A stretch of DNA of 64,000 nucleotides from Sphingopyxis sp. OPL5. Its GTDB lineage: Bacteria > Pseudomonadota > Alphaproteobacteria > Sphingomonadales > Sphingomonadaceae. Under the pieces are notes generated by a model, which saw only the letters and a program-made list of their open reading frames with translations, was not told where the DNA came from and ran no database searches. Below, piece by piece: positions 15,612 through 23,881 of the stretch. Position 1 is the stretch's first letter, and each line of letters starts with the position of its first letter. Location: the NCBI RefSeq assembly GCF_003797775.2, contig NZ_CP060725.1, positions 682,001 to 746,000 of the forward strand. The letters run 5' to 3'. The position numbers were made by a program, and so were the translations under genes.

Positions 15612-16835
15612 ATGAACGAGAATATCCACACCGACCGCCCGACATTCGTCACCCATCTCGAATGTTCGCTGACCGGCGAGATTTACCCGACGGACCAGCT
15701 TCACGGCCTGTCCGCCGCAGGCCGGCCGCTGCTCGTCCGCTACGATCTCGACGCCGTCGGCGCCGCGCTGACCCGCGACACGCTGACGGCACGCCCGACC
15801 GATATGTGGCGCTGGCGCGAAATGCTCCCGGTTCGTCACACCGAAAATATCGTTTCGCTCGGCGAAATCGAAACCCCGCTCATCCCGATCCCGCGCTCGG
15901 GCGGGACCAATGTGCTCGTCAAGGACGAAGGTCGCCTGCCGACCGGATCGTTCAAGGCGCGCGGCCTCGTCATGGCGGTGGCGATGGCGCGCGAACTCGG
16001 CGTTACCAAAATCGCGATGCCCACGAATGGTAATGCTGGCGCCGCGCTCGCCGCCTATGCGACGCGCTGCGGGATCGAGACCATCGTCCTGGCGCCTGAG
16101 GAAACCCCCGAAATCAACGTCCGCGAGATCGCCGCCCAAGGCGCACGCGTCTGGCGCGTCAACGGTCAGATCGACGATTGCGGCGCGATCGTCGCGCGCG
16201 GTGCCGCCGAGGGGCGCTGGTTCGACTTTTCGACGCTGAAAGAGCCCTATCGGATCGAGGGAAAAAAGACGATGGGGCTCGAACTCGCCGCGCAATTCGG
16301 CTGGGAATTGCCCGACGCGATCTTCTATCCCACCGGCGGCGGCACCGGGCTGATCGGCATGTGGAAAGCCTTCGACGAACTCGAAGCGCTCGGCTGGATC
16401 GGCCCGAAGCGCCCGCGCATGTACGCGGTGCAGGCGTCGGGCTGCGCCCCGATCGTCCGCGCTTATGAGGCGGGCGAGGAACATGCCGAACGCTGGGAAG
16501 ACGCCGCGACCGTCGCCGCGGGAATCCGCGTGCCCAGAGCGGTCGGCGATTTCCTGATCCTGCGCGCCGTCCGCGCGTCAGGCGGCGCCGCGCTCGCGGT
16601 CGGCGACCCCGCGATCCTCGCCGCGGTCGACGCAGCGGCGCGTAAGGACGGTCTGCTGCTCTGCCCCGAAGGCGGCGCGACGCTCGCCGCCTATCACCAG
16701 GCGATCAGGGACGGCCATGTCGATCCCGACGAACGCGCCGTCCTGTTCAACTGCGCGACCGGCCTCAAATATCCGATGCCCGAGGCGCCGCAGTGGCTCG
16801 ACCGGCATGGAGATATCGATCTCTCGGCGCTCTGA
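15612..16835 (+). CDS. thrC: Threonine synthase (PLP-dependent)
   Basis: A 407-residue fold-type II PLP enzyme that converts O-phosphohomoserine to threonine. The PLP lysine is K115 in TGSFKARG; the phosphate-binding loop TGGGTGLIG and the substrate motif TNGNAGAALA are present. The N-terminal HLECSLTGEIYP resembles the start of the plant/archaeal-type threonine synthases. It follows the GNAT-hydrolase gene with a 4-bp gap. A large hairpin 30 bp downstream may end the transcript. A related PLP lyase or racemase cannot be fully excluded, but the length and motifs favour threonine synthase. Confidence 0.85.
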   Translation: MNENIHTDRPTFVTHLECSLTGEIYPTDQLHGLSAAGRPLLVRYDLDAVGAALTRDTLTARPTDMWRWREMLPVRHTENIVSLGEIETPLIPIPRSGGTNVLVKDEGRLPTGSFKARGLVMAVAMARELGVTKIAMPTNGNAGAALAAYATRCGIETIVLAPEETPEINVREIAAQGARVWRVNGQIDDCGAIVARGAAEGRWFDFSTLKEPYRIEGKKTMGLELAAQFGWELPDAIFYPTGGGTGLIGMWKAFDELEALGWIGPKRPRMYAVQASGCAPIVRAYEAGEEHAERWEDAATVAAGIRVPRAVGDFLILRAVRASGGAALAVGDPAILAAVDAAARKDGLLLCPEGGATLAAYHQAIRDGHVDPDERAVLFNCATGLKYPMPEAPQWLDRHGDIDLSAL

Positions 16836-16864
16836 TTCCAGCACAGACGGTTCCTTTGATCACA

Positions 16865-16942
16865 TCGTCATTGCGAGCGCAGCGAAGCAATCCAGAGTGG
16901 TATACGCTACTCTGGATTGCTTCGCTGTGCTCGCAATGACGA
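16865..16942. repeat. Large palindromic repeat, possible terminator after thrC
   Basis: Two 34-bp arms (16865-16898 and 16909-16942) are complementary except at one position, which would be a G-U pair in RNA, around a 10-bp loop. The core CGTCATTGCGAGCGCAGCG is a repeat type found scattered through alphaproteobacterial genomes. It lies 30 bp after the thrC stop, and a run of six T follows at 16949-16954, so it may also end transcription. It is a non-autonomous element; no transposase is nearby. Confidence 0.85.
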
Positions 16943-16995
16943 GTTCCCTTTTTTGACAATGGCCGGCTCATCGTTCCCCCTTGCCTCGCTTTCCG

Positions 16996-17010
16996 TTTAC
17001 GTTAAGGTCA
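16996..17010. promoter_or_regulatory. TTACGTTAAG-type box upstream of nitronate monooxygenase gene
   Basis: TTTACGTTAAGGTCA lies 35-49 bp before the start codon at 17045. It shares TTACGTTAAG with a perfect inverted repeat in front of the dehydrogenase gene (28834-28851). From memory, this resembles operators of MerR-type LiuR regulators of branched-chain amino-acid catabolism, but that assignment is tentative. Confidence 0.35.
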
Positions 17011-17044
17011 GTTGCAAAGAGCAACCAACCGGAGTGCGTGATTC

Positions 17045-18016
17045 ATGGCCCTTCCCCCGATCTTCGACCGCCTGCGCCTGCCCGTTATCGGTTCGCCCCT
17101 GTTCATCGTCTCGGGGCCCGAACTCGTCATCGCGCAGTGCAAGGCGGGGGTCGTCGGCAGCTTCCCCGCGCTCAACGCGCGCCCGCAGGCCCTGCTTGAC
17201 GAATGGCTCCACCAGATCACCGAAGAACTGGCGGCATGGGACCGCGACAATCCCGACCGCCTGTCGGCGCCCTATGCGGTCAACCAGATCGTCCATAAAT
17301 CGAACGACCGGCTCGAAGCCGACATCGCGACCTGCGCCAAGTGGAAGGTGCCGATCACCATCACCTCGCTGGGCGCGCGCGAAGAACTCAATCAGGCGGT
17401 CCACAGCTGGGGCGGCATCACCCTCCACGACGTCATCGACGATCGTTTCGCGCGCAAGGCGGTCGAAAAGGGCGCCGACGGCCTGATCCCCGTCGCGGCG
17501 GGCGCGGGCGGCCATGCCGGCGTCCAGTCGCCCTTCGCGCTGGTCCAGGAAATCCGCGAATGGTTCGACGGCCCGATCGCGTTGTCGGGCGCGATCGGCC
17601 ACGGCCGCTCGATCCTCGCCGCGCAGGCGTGCGGCGCCGACCTCGCCTATATCGGCAGCGCCTTCATCGCGACCGCCGAAGCCAACGCCGATCCGGGCTA
17701 CAAGAACGGCATCGTCGAGGGCCGCGCCGCCGACATCGTCTATTCGAACCTGTTCACCGGGGTGCACGGCAATTATCTGCGCGGCTCGATCGTCGCCTCT
17801 GGTATGGACCCCGACAATTTGCCCGAAGGCGACCTCAAGACGATGAACTTCGGATCGGGCGGCAACACCAAGGTCAAGGCGTGGAAGGACATCTGGGGTT
17901 CGGGCCAGGGCATCAGCCCGGTACGCGGCGTGCTGCCCGTGGTCGACTTCGTCGCCCAGCTTGAAGACCAATATCTCAGTGCGCGCCGCGAGTTGGAGGC
18001 GAAAGTTCGGCTTTAA
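17045..18016 (+). CDS. Nitronate monooxygenase family flavoprotein
   Basis: A 323-residue TIM-barrel FMN enzyme of the nitronate monooxygenase / 2-nitropropane dioxygenase family. The support is LRLPVIGSPLFIVSGPELVI at the N-terminus, the phosphate-binding segment AGAGGHAG, then LSGAIGHGRSILAAQACGAD and GSAFIATAEA. Such enzymes oxidise alkyl nitronates with oxygen. A GGAG ribosome-binding stretch lies about 10 bp upstream. It stands alone on the plus strand between a repeat element and a convergent sulfotransferase gene. Some family members act in fatty-acid or acyl-CoA contexts, so the true substrate is open. Confidence 0.9.
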   Translation: MALPPIFDRLRLPVIGSPLFIVSGPELVIAQCKAGVVGSFPALNARPQALLDEWLHQITEELAAWDRDNPDRLSAPYAVNQIVHKSNDRLEADIATCAKWKVPITITSLGAREELNQAVHSWGGITLHDVIDDRFARKAVEKGADGLIPVAAGAGGHAGVQSPFALVQEIREWFDGPIALSGAIGHGRSILAAQACGADLAYIGSAFIATAEANADPGYKNGIVEGRAADIVYSNLFTGVHGNYLRGSIVASGMDPDNLPEGDLKTMNFGSGGNTKVKAWKDIWGSGQGISPVRGVLPVVDFVAQLEDQYLSARRELEAKVRL

Positions 18017-18038
18017 AGGCAGGCCGGCGCCTCAATGC

Positions 18039-18767
18039 CTAAAAGTGATCCTGCGCCCATTTGAGGCTTTCGGGATAAAAGCGCTCGAGCACCTCCCGGC
18101 ATTCGCTGACGACGTAGCGGACAACCTCGGCGGGCAGTTCGGCCTTCCACGCATCGACATCGCCCGAACGATAATGAGATCCGTCATCGATTTCGCCGGC
18201 TCTCCTGCCGACGGAGAGCTTTTCGAAGGTGAAGTTCGCCTGGTCCGGCCATTTCAGCGACCCCGATGCTTCCCCCAGCGCCGCGCGCAAAAAGTCGGTA
18301 AATTTGTCGAATCCATCTTCGATGCGCAGGGTTTTGATCGCGGGATCGTCGTAATTCCAGTTTCGTATCGCATATAAGGGTCCGGCCGTTTCCGGATAAA
18401 ATTCCTCACTGTTACAGAAAGTCGCGGTCATCAGCATGCCGCGCGGTTTGTCGACGCTTTTCAGCATCTCCCTATGCGCAGCCAGTTGCGGCCATCCATC
18501 CAGGCCATGTGTGTGCCTGTGCGAATAATAGGCAGACTGAACGATGTTCAGCGGGTTCCTGACGAGGTGCAGCGCAAAACCCGGAACATGGCCTTTAACC
18601 ACATCATATTGGGCATTCGACAAGCAGCAGATGCCATCGCCCGTCGGCGGCCGCGTGGATCCCAGATGCGACAGGAACAATGGCTGCCCGCTACCGTCAC
18701 TCAATTGCCCCAAAAAGGAAACAAGCGCGCTCGACCCACTTTTATGGTGCGTGAAAAAGCTGATCAT
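18039..18767 (-). CDS. Sulfotransferase-like protein
   Basis: A 242-residue protein with P-loop sulfotransferase features. HHKSGSSAL at residues 7-15 would be the 5'-phosphosulfate loop binding PAPS. HLVRNPLNIVQSAYYSHRH (R70, S78) matches the 3'-phosphate motif. SGDVDAWKAEL near the C-terminus is the region that normally contacts the nucleotide. The base composition is visibly less GC-rich than the neighbours, which suggests transfer. The acceptor is unknown; cell-surface glycans or lipids are typical for bacterial homologues. It may be a sulfotransferase or an inactive relative. Confidence 0.8.
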   Translation of the reverse strand: MISFFTHHKSGSSALVSFLGQLSDGSGQPLFLSHLGSTRPPTGDGICCLSNAQYDVVKGHVPGFALHLVRNPLNIVQSAYYSHRHTHGLDGWPQLAAHREMLKSVDKPRGMLMTATFCNSEEFYPETAGPLYAIRNWNYDDPAIKTLRIEDGFDKFTDFLRAALGEASGSLKWPDQANFTFEKLSVGRRAGEIDDGSHYRSGDVDAWKAELPAEVVRYVVSECREVLERFYPESLKWAQDHF

Positions 18768-18823
18768 GCTCCCTCTTTACGGATGTTTGGGAGCAGGCAT
18801 AGCCCGGCCTCGGCAACCACGTC

Positions 18824-19324
18824 CTACCCGGCAAACAACCGGTCGATCGCATCGTCGAGATAGGGTCGGTCGGCGAACAACCGCATCGGGTCGCGACGGT
18901 TGAGCCAGAAGGTTGTGCCGTGTCGGTCGGTCAGCGACCGCCGGAATACGTCCTGCAATAACCGCAACCGCATCGCCGCGACGCGCGCTGCCGCGACCGG
19001 ATCGCGCGCCGCCTGCAACGCATGATATGCGCGCACCTGCTCGACCCGCGCCGCAACGACGTCGCTATACGCGTGGTGCGGCCCGCGGTGCAGTGCGTGT
19101 CCCGACACCAGCGCCAGCCGCTCGTTGCCCGGCAGCAACAGCCCGTTGCGATCGAAGCGCTGCAGCGCGAAGCCCGCACCGTGCAATTGCGCAAACATCG
19201 CCGCCATCTGCGGTCGCTGTAATAGTACGACGGGGATCAGGTGGTGGCGCTGATATCCCGTTTCGGCGGGCGCGGCGCACGACCAGCGGCATCGGGGCGG
19301 ATCGGGCGCAGCGCCCCCGCCCAT
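18824..19324 (-). CDS. AHH-type nuclease-like domain protein
   Basis: A 166-residue protein that looks like a stand-alone AHH nuclease domain. The invariant histidines are in GYQRHHLIP (H27, H28) and in GHALHRGPHHAYSDVV (H76, H79, H83, H84), with the NGLLLPGNERLAL strand between them, as in AHH and HNH-like enzymes. The ATG at 19324 is the better start: it overlaps the stop of the upstream gene by one base (TGATG). The open frame reaches further upstream only as an antisense-like stretch. AHH domains are known as toxin nuclease modules, but this one has no secretion leader or toxin-delivery domain. Its role, DNA or RNA cleavage or none, is open. Confidence 0.75.
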   Translation of the reverse strand: MGGGAAPDPPRCRWSCAAPAETGYQRHHLIPVVLLQRPQMAAMFAQLHGAGFALQRFDRNGLLLPGNERLALVSGHALHRGPHHAYSDVVAARVEQVRAYHALQAARDPVAAARVAAMRLRLLQDVFRRSLTDRHGTTFWLNRRDPMRLFADRPYLDDAIDRLFAG

Positions 19325-20106
19325 CACCGATCGAAACTGAACTCGACCAGCACCGCCGCCGGCCCGTCGCGCGCGCCGCCCTGCGGGGTCAGTGCGACCC
19401 ACTCCCCGGCCTGCAGCCCCGGCGTCTGCTGCGGCTGCACGACCGGCCCGTGGAGCATGATGTCGAGCGCCAGGCGCGCCAGCCGCTTGACCATCGCTGC
19501 CATGTCCCACCCCGGCGGAACCGCCGCGTCCAGTTCCTGCCCGGCAAAGGCCGCCAGCCCGCGCGTCGCGACATGCGGGTCCGCGGCGCCGTCGCGACGG
19601 CGAAAGGCGATCAGGTGCAGCACCGGCGGCATGCCGCTCGTCTGCATCTCGGCGATCGCGCCGCGAAACTGCCTTGCGTCGGTCCACAGTCGCGCCGGCG
19701 ACCAGAAGATGTGGTCCGCGTCGAAGGCGTCGATCAGCAGCACGATCATCTGGAACAAGGTGTCGAACTGCGCCGCCGCGATCCCGTCCCGGCGCGCCGA
19801 CCGCACGATCCAGCTCCCCCCGGCATCGCGCCAATCTGCGGGCAGCGGCGTCCCCAGGCTGCTCGTTGCAACATCGCCCGGATCCGCCAGCGCGAAGTCG
19901 TCCGGCGCCGCGCGGCCGATCGTCACGGCCAGCCCTCCCAGCGTCAGCTGCAACGGCAATCCGCCCGCCCGCGCAGCGTCGGGCCGGAGCCCCATGCGCC
20001 GCATCACGCCTTCGAGCGCATCGTCGGCCACCGCTTTCCCGACGATCAACGCAAAGGGCGCGTGCACCTCCGGCCGGGTCGTCGCGTCGCGGCGGGTCAA
20101 TATCAT
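19324..20106 (-). CDS. DUF4261-like protein, coupled to the AHH protein
   Basis: A 260-residue protein, mostly soluble. The region DHIFWSPARLWTDARQF, followed by ATRGLAAFAGQELDA and LARLALDIMLHGPVVQP, resembles the DUF4261 fold, but I hold this loosely. There is no signal peptide. It is translationally coupled to the AHH protein gene (TGATG at 19322-19326), so the two products probably act together. If the AHH protein is toxic, this gene could be a modulator; immunity genes usually lie downstream, so the order is not the usual one. Confidence 0.65.
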   Translation of the reverse strand: MILTRRDATTRPEVHAPFALIVGKAVADDALEGVMRRMGLRPDAARAGGLPLQLTLGGLAVTIGRAAPDDFALADPGDVATSSLGTPLPADWRDAGGSWIVRSARRDGIAAAQFDTLFQMIVLLIDAFDADHIFWSPARLWTDARQFRGAIAEMQTSGMPPVLHLIAFRRRDGAADPHVATRGLAAFAGQELDAAVPPGWDMAAMVKRLARLALDIMLHGPVVQPQQTPGLQAGEWVALTPQGGARDGPAAVLVEFSFDR

Positions 20107-20217
20107 CTCATCACGCTCTGGGGTCCTGACCCGCTGGCCTCGGTTCGCGGCAGCATCGCAAGACTGCCCGCCTTGTTCAAACGCTTATTGCGACGATACG
20201 TCCGAAACGGAGGTGCG

Positions 20218-22179
20218 TCAGATCGCGACCTGGCTGCCCAGTTCGACGACGCGGTTGGTCGGCAGGCGAAAATATTCCATCGCGCTTTCCGAATTGCGCA
20301 GCATCCACGCAAACAGCCGTTCGCGCCAGATCGGCATGCCCGGCGTGCTCGCCGCGATCAGCGTCTGGCGCGACAGGAAAAAGCTCGTCTCGAGCATCTT
20401 GAAATCGCCGCCGCATCCGGTGACGCGGTGCAGCGCCGCGGGCACGTCGACCGGCTGCATGAACCCGTAATGCAGGATCAGCCGGTGGAATCCCTGCCCC
20501 AGATCGTCGAGCGTGCAGAATTTCGCCTCGGGGACGAAGGGCACGTCGGCGATCTTGATCGTCAGCAGGATGATCCGCTCGTGCAGCACCTTGTTGTGCT
20601 TGAGATTGTGGAGCAGCGCGTGCGGCACCCCGTCGGCGCTCGACGTCATGAACACCGCGGTGCCCGGCACCCGCGTCGCGCTGTTCGCCGCCGACTTGAC
20701 GAACACCGGGATCGGCATCGCGCCGTCGGCCATTTCCTGCTGCATCAGCTTGCGGCCGCGCGACCAGGTGGTCAGCATCGTGAAGATGATCAGCCCGATC
20801 GCCAGCGGCACCCAACCACCGTCGGGCACCTTGATCAAATTCGCGCCGAAATAGGCGATGTCGACGATGAAGAAGACCGCGAGCACCGGCAGCGCCTTCC
20901 ACGCCGGCCACTTCCACAACGTGAACAGCACGACGCTCAGCAAACAGGTGTCGATGAACATCGCCCCCGTCACCGCGATGCCATAGGCGGCGGCGAGGTT
21001 GCTCGACGATCCGAAGAACAGGACGAGGATGATGACCATCGTCATCAGGAACCAGTTCACGACCGGGATATAAATCTGCCCCGCCGCCGACGCACTGGTA
21101 TGCTCGACGCGCAGGCGCGGGATGAAGCCGAGCTGGATCGCCTGCTGAGTCAGCGAAAAGGCGCCCGAGATCACCGCCTGGCTGGCGATGATCGTCGCGA
21201 GCAGCGCCAGGATCACCACCGGCACCTGCCACGCCTCGGGCATCATCAGGAAGAAGGGATCCTGGATCAGCCCCAGCCGCTGCCCGACGTCGGCCTCGAG
21301 CACCATCGCGCCCTGCCCCATATAGTTGAGCATCAGCGCCGGCAGCACGAAGGCGAGCCAGCTGAGCCCGATCGGCCCGCGCCCGAAATGCCCCATGTCG
21401 GCGTAGAGCGCCTCCGCCCCGGTCACCGCGAGCACCACCGCGCCGAGCGCGATGAAGGCGGTAAAGCCGTCGACATAGAAGAAATTCAGCGCATTCAGCG
21501 GGTTGAGCGTCGCGATGATGATCGACGGATGGTCGACGATATGCATCACCCCCAGCGTCGCGAGCATCAGGAAATAGCAAAGCATGATCGGCCCGAACAG
21601 CATCCCGACCTTTGCCGTCCCGCGCGACTGGATCGCGAACAGCCCGATCAGGATCGCGAGCGCGATCGGCACGATATAGGGATCGAAGCCCTGGTTGATA
21701 TAGCTCAGCCCCTCGGTCGCCGACAGCACCGACATGGCGGGCGTGATCATGCTGTCGCCATAGAAGAGCGCGGTCGCGAACACCCCGAGCAGGATGATCG
21801 GCCAGGTCCAGCGCTTCTCGCCCGACGACCGGCTGATCAGCGCGAGCAGCGCCAGGCTGCCCCCCTCGCCCTTGTTGTCGGCCTTCATGATCGTCAGCAC
21901 ATATTTGAAGGTGACGACGAGCATCATCGACCAGAAGACGAGGCTCAGCACGCCATAGATGTGCAATCGGTCGGCATCGATCGAATGATGGCCGGCAAAG
22001 GTCTCGCGGAACGCGTAGAGCGGGCTGGTGCCGATGTCGCCGAACACGACGCCGACGGCGCCGACCGCAAGCTTCAGCTTGCCGTCACCGTGATGGCCGT
22101 GACCGGGTTGGCCGGTTTCGGCGGCGTCGGGCGCGGCGCCGTCGGCGCCGCCTGCCGCCATGTGCGACTCAGCAGTCAT
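20218..22179 (-). CDS. kup: Low-affinity potassium uptake protein Kup
   Basis: A 653-residue integral membrane potassium-proton symporter. The family signature [18 protein letters not shown] appears near residues 40-58, and about twelve membrane helices follow (for example [17 protein letters not shown] and [17 protein letters not shown]). The hydrophilic C-terminal third is also present. The N-terminus carries a histidine-rich stretch (GHGHHGDG). It is on the same strand as the ccm operon, 60 bp after ccmI. It brings potassium into the cytoplasm under acidic or potassium-replete conditions. Confidence 0.97.
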   Translation of the reverse strand: MTAESHMAAGGADGAAPDAAETGQPGHGHHGDGKLKLAVGAVGVVFGDIGTSPLYAFRETFAGHHSIDADRLHIYGVLSLVFWSMMLVVTFKYVLTIMKADNKGEGGSLALLALISRSSGEKRWTWPIILLGVFATALFYGDSMITPAMSVLSATEGLSYINQGFDPYIVPIALAILIGLFAIQSRGTAKVGMLFGPIMLCYFLMLATLGVMHIVDHPSIIIATLNPLNALNFFYVDGFTAFIALGAVVLAVTGAEALYADMGHFGRGPIGLSWLAFVLPALMLNYMGQGAMVLEADVGQRLGLIQDPFFLMMPEAWQVPVVILALLATIIASQAVISGAFSLTQQAIQLGFIPRLRVEHTSASAAGQIYIPVVNWFLMTMVIILVLFFGSSSNLAAAYGIAVTGAMFIDTCLLSVVLFTLWKWPAWKALPVLAVFFIVDIAYFGANLIKVPDGGWVPLAIGLIIFTMLTTWSRGRKLMQQEMADGAMPIPVFVKSAANSATRVPGTAVFMTSSADGVPHALLHNLKHNKVLHERIILLTIKIADVPFVPEAKFCTLDDLGQGFHRLILHYGFMQPVDVPAALHRVTGCGGDFKMLETSFFLSRQTLIAASTPGMPIWRERLFAWMLRNSESAMEYFRLPTNRVVELGSQVAI

Positions 22180-22239
22180 CGGGCGCCTTTAGCCCAGCCG
22201 TGGGAAAAGGCCAGTGGTAGAAAATGGACCGTGCGCGCG

Positions 22240-22926
22240 TCACGGCGCCCCGGTGGTCTCGGGGGCCGCGCCGCCCGGCACCCCAGCCGGTGTTTCGGGT
22301 GGCAGCTGCGGCCCCATCGCCTGGCGAAGCTGCCCTAGCCGCATCTCGAGGTCGGGGCGCCACGGCGCATCGGCGGGGCTGCGCCGCAGCAATTCGCCCC
22401 ACACCGCCTCGGCGCCTTTCAGATCGCCGCCCTGCGCCAGCGCGAGTCCGGCGAAGAAAGGCGGCGCCGGGTGCGTTGGGTCGCGCCGCGCCGCTTCGTC
22501 GAAGGCAAGCGCCGACGCCGGCGACATCACCCCGCCGCCATGCGCGACGAGCGCGTTGCCAAGGCCGACCCACAGGTCGACATTGTCGGGATATTTTTCG
22601 AGTCCCTTTTCCAGCGTCTGCGCCGCAAGCTGGGTCCTGCCGGTGCGCGCGAAGCCGTCGGACATGCCCAGCCATTGGGCGGCGGGGCCGAACCGGTCGG
22701 CCATGCCTTGCCGCGGATCGGTCAGCGCCTGACCGAAACCGGAGTCGTCGGCCGCCGCCGCTACGGGCTTGCCGGGCAGCGCGGGACTGCCCTGCAGCGC
22801 ATAGCCCGCAAGCCCCAGCATCACCGCCGCCCCCGCGAGCGGCCGCGCCGCCGGTGGCAGCTTGCCCAGCCACAGCATCGCACCGATCGTCAGCGCCGCG
22901 GCGAGCAATATCCACAGCCAGATCAT
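22240..22926 (-). CDS. ccmI: Cytochrome c biogenesis protein CcmI (CycH), TPR part
   Basis: A 228-residue protein with two membrane segments near the N-terminus (about 2-20 and 32-48) and a C-terminal TPR region (LEKGLEKYPDNVDLWVGLGNAL, LALAQGGDLKGAEAVW). It presents apocytochrome c to the haem ligation complex on the periplasmic side. The chosen ATG at 22926 overlaps the ccmH stop in ATGA; upstream starts in the frame lie inside ccmH. It is shorter than the longest CcmI proteins but has both expected parts. Confidence 0.88.
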   Translation of the reverse strand: MIWLWILLAAALTIGAMLWLGKLPPAARPLAGAAVMLGLAGYALQGSPALPGKPVAAAADDSGFGQALTDPRQGMADRFGPAAQWLGMSDGFARTGRTQLAAQTLEKGLEKYPDNVDLWVGLGNALVAHGGGVMSPASALAFDEAARRDPTHPAPPFFAGLALAQGGDLKGAEAVWGELLRRSPADAPWRPDLEMRLGQLRQAMGPQLPPETPAGVPGGAAPETTGAP

Positions 22927-23354
22927 GCCGCATCCTCCCCCTCGGCATCGCCGCGCCGGAAGCGCCCGAAGGCGAGCCAGCCGCCAAGCGCAAGGAACAG
23001 CAGCGGCCCGAGCCACAGGAAGGCGGTCGCCATGTCGAACGGGGGATCGTAACTCACCCAATTGCCATAGCGCGCGATAAGCCAGTCGCGGATCGCATCG
23101 GGGCTTTCGCCCGCGGCGATCTTGCCGCGCACCTCGTTGCGCATGTCGCCCGCCAGCGGCGCGTCGCTGTCGGCGATCGACTGGCCTTGGCAAACGAGGC
23201 AGCGCAGCGTGTCCATCAGCGCCTTGGCCTTCGCCTCCTGCGCCGGATCGGCGAGCTGCTGATAGGCATAGGGCGCCGGCGGCAACCGGTCCTGCGCCGC
23301 GACCGGCGCCGCGACCAGCGTCAGCAGCGCGAGCAGGACGAGGCGCGGCCTCAC
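22923..23354 (-). CDS. ccmH: Cytochrome c maturation protein CcmH (CycL)
   Basis: A 143-residue periplasmic thiol protein with a cleavable leader (ending AVAAQD) and a C-terminal membrane anchor (about 108-128). The redox motif LRCLVCQ places C52 and C55, which reduce the haem-binding cysteines of apocytochrome c or receive them. It overlaps ccmI by 4 bp and its start overlaps the end of ccmG, so the operon is tightly coupled. Confidence 0.95.
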   Translation of the reverse strand: MRPRLVLLALLTLVAAPVAAQDRLPPAPYAYQQLADPAQEAKAKALMDTLRCLVCQGQSIADSDAPLAGDMRNEVRGKIAAGESPDAIRDWLIARYGNWVSYDPPFDMATAFLWLGPLLFLALGGWLAFGRFRRGDAEGEDAA

Positions 23355-23881
23355 TTCATCGCCTCCAGCTTGGCGACGATCTCGGGCACCTGTTCGGCGA
23401 GGATCACGCCCTGAATCTGTTCGCGAATAATGCCCTTGCCATCGATCAGGAAGGTTTCGGGCACACCCGACGATCCCAGCGCGATCTGCACGCTGCTCTG
23501 CACGTCGGATCCGATGCGGTCGAACGGATTGCCCACGTCAGCCAAGAACTGCGCGACATCCTGCGGCCGGTCGCGGATCGCGATGCCATCGATCGGGACC
23601 CCTGCGGCCTTCAATGCCTCAAGCTGCGGTGCTTCGGCGCGGCACGGGATGCACCAGCTGGCAAAGACGTTAACCAGCCGCGGCCGCCCGTCGGCAAGTT
23701 GGCTGCTCTTCAATCCCACGACCCCCGCGGTCGCGGGCGGCAGGTCGAACAGCGGCATCGGCTTGTTGATCCACTGCGACTCGATCAGCTTCTCGCCCGG
23801 CACCGTCAGCCGATAGACAAAGGCACCGAACAGCAATCCCATGATCGCCAGCGGCACGAACAGGACCCAGCGCGACTTCAT
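23351..23881 (-). CDS. ccmG: Thiol:disulfide interchange protein CcmG (DsbE)
   Basis: A 176-residue membrane-anchored thioredoxin-like protein. The N-terminal helix (about 5-24) anchors it, and the active site is FASWCIPCRAEAP with C77 and C80. It keeps apocytochrome c cysteines reduced in the periplasm. I use the ATG at 23881, which overlaps the ccmF stop in ATGA; a TTG two codons earlier is less likely. Confidence 0.95.
   Translation of the reverse strand: MKSRWVLFVPLAIMGLLFGAFVYRLTVPGEKLIESQWINKPMPLFDLPPATAGVVGLKSSQLADGRPRLVNVFASWCIPCRAEAPQLEALKAAGVPIDGIAIRDRPQDVAQFLADVGNPFDRIGSDVQSSVQIALGSSGVPETFLIDGKGIIREQIQGVILAEQVPEIVAKLEAMK

Noticed and set aside
14015..15652. Minus-strand open frame of about 545 codons
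   Set aside because: Antisense to the GNAT-nitrilase gene, which has a complete catalytic triad and clear homology.
18913..22338. A plus-strand open frame of about 1140 codons
   Set aside because: Antisense to kup and the AHH/DUF4261-like genes; composition is typical of a mirror of real coding sequence.
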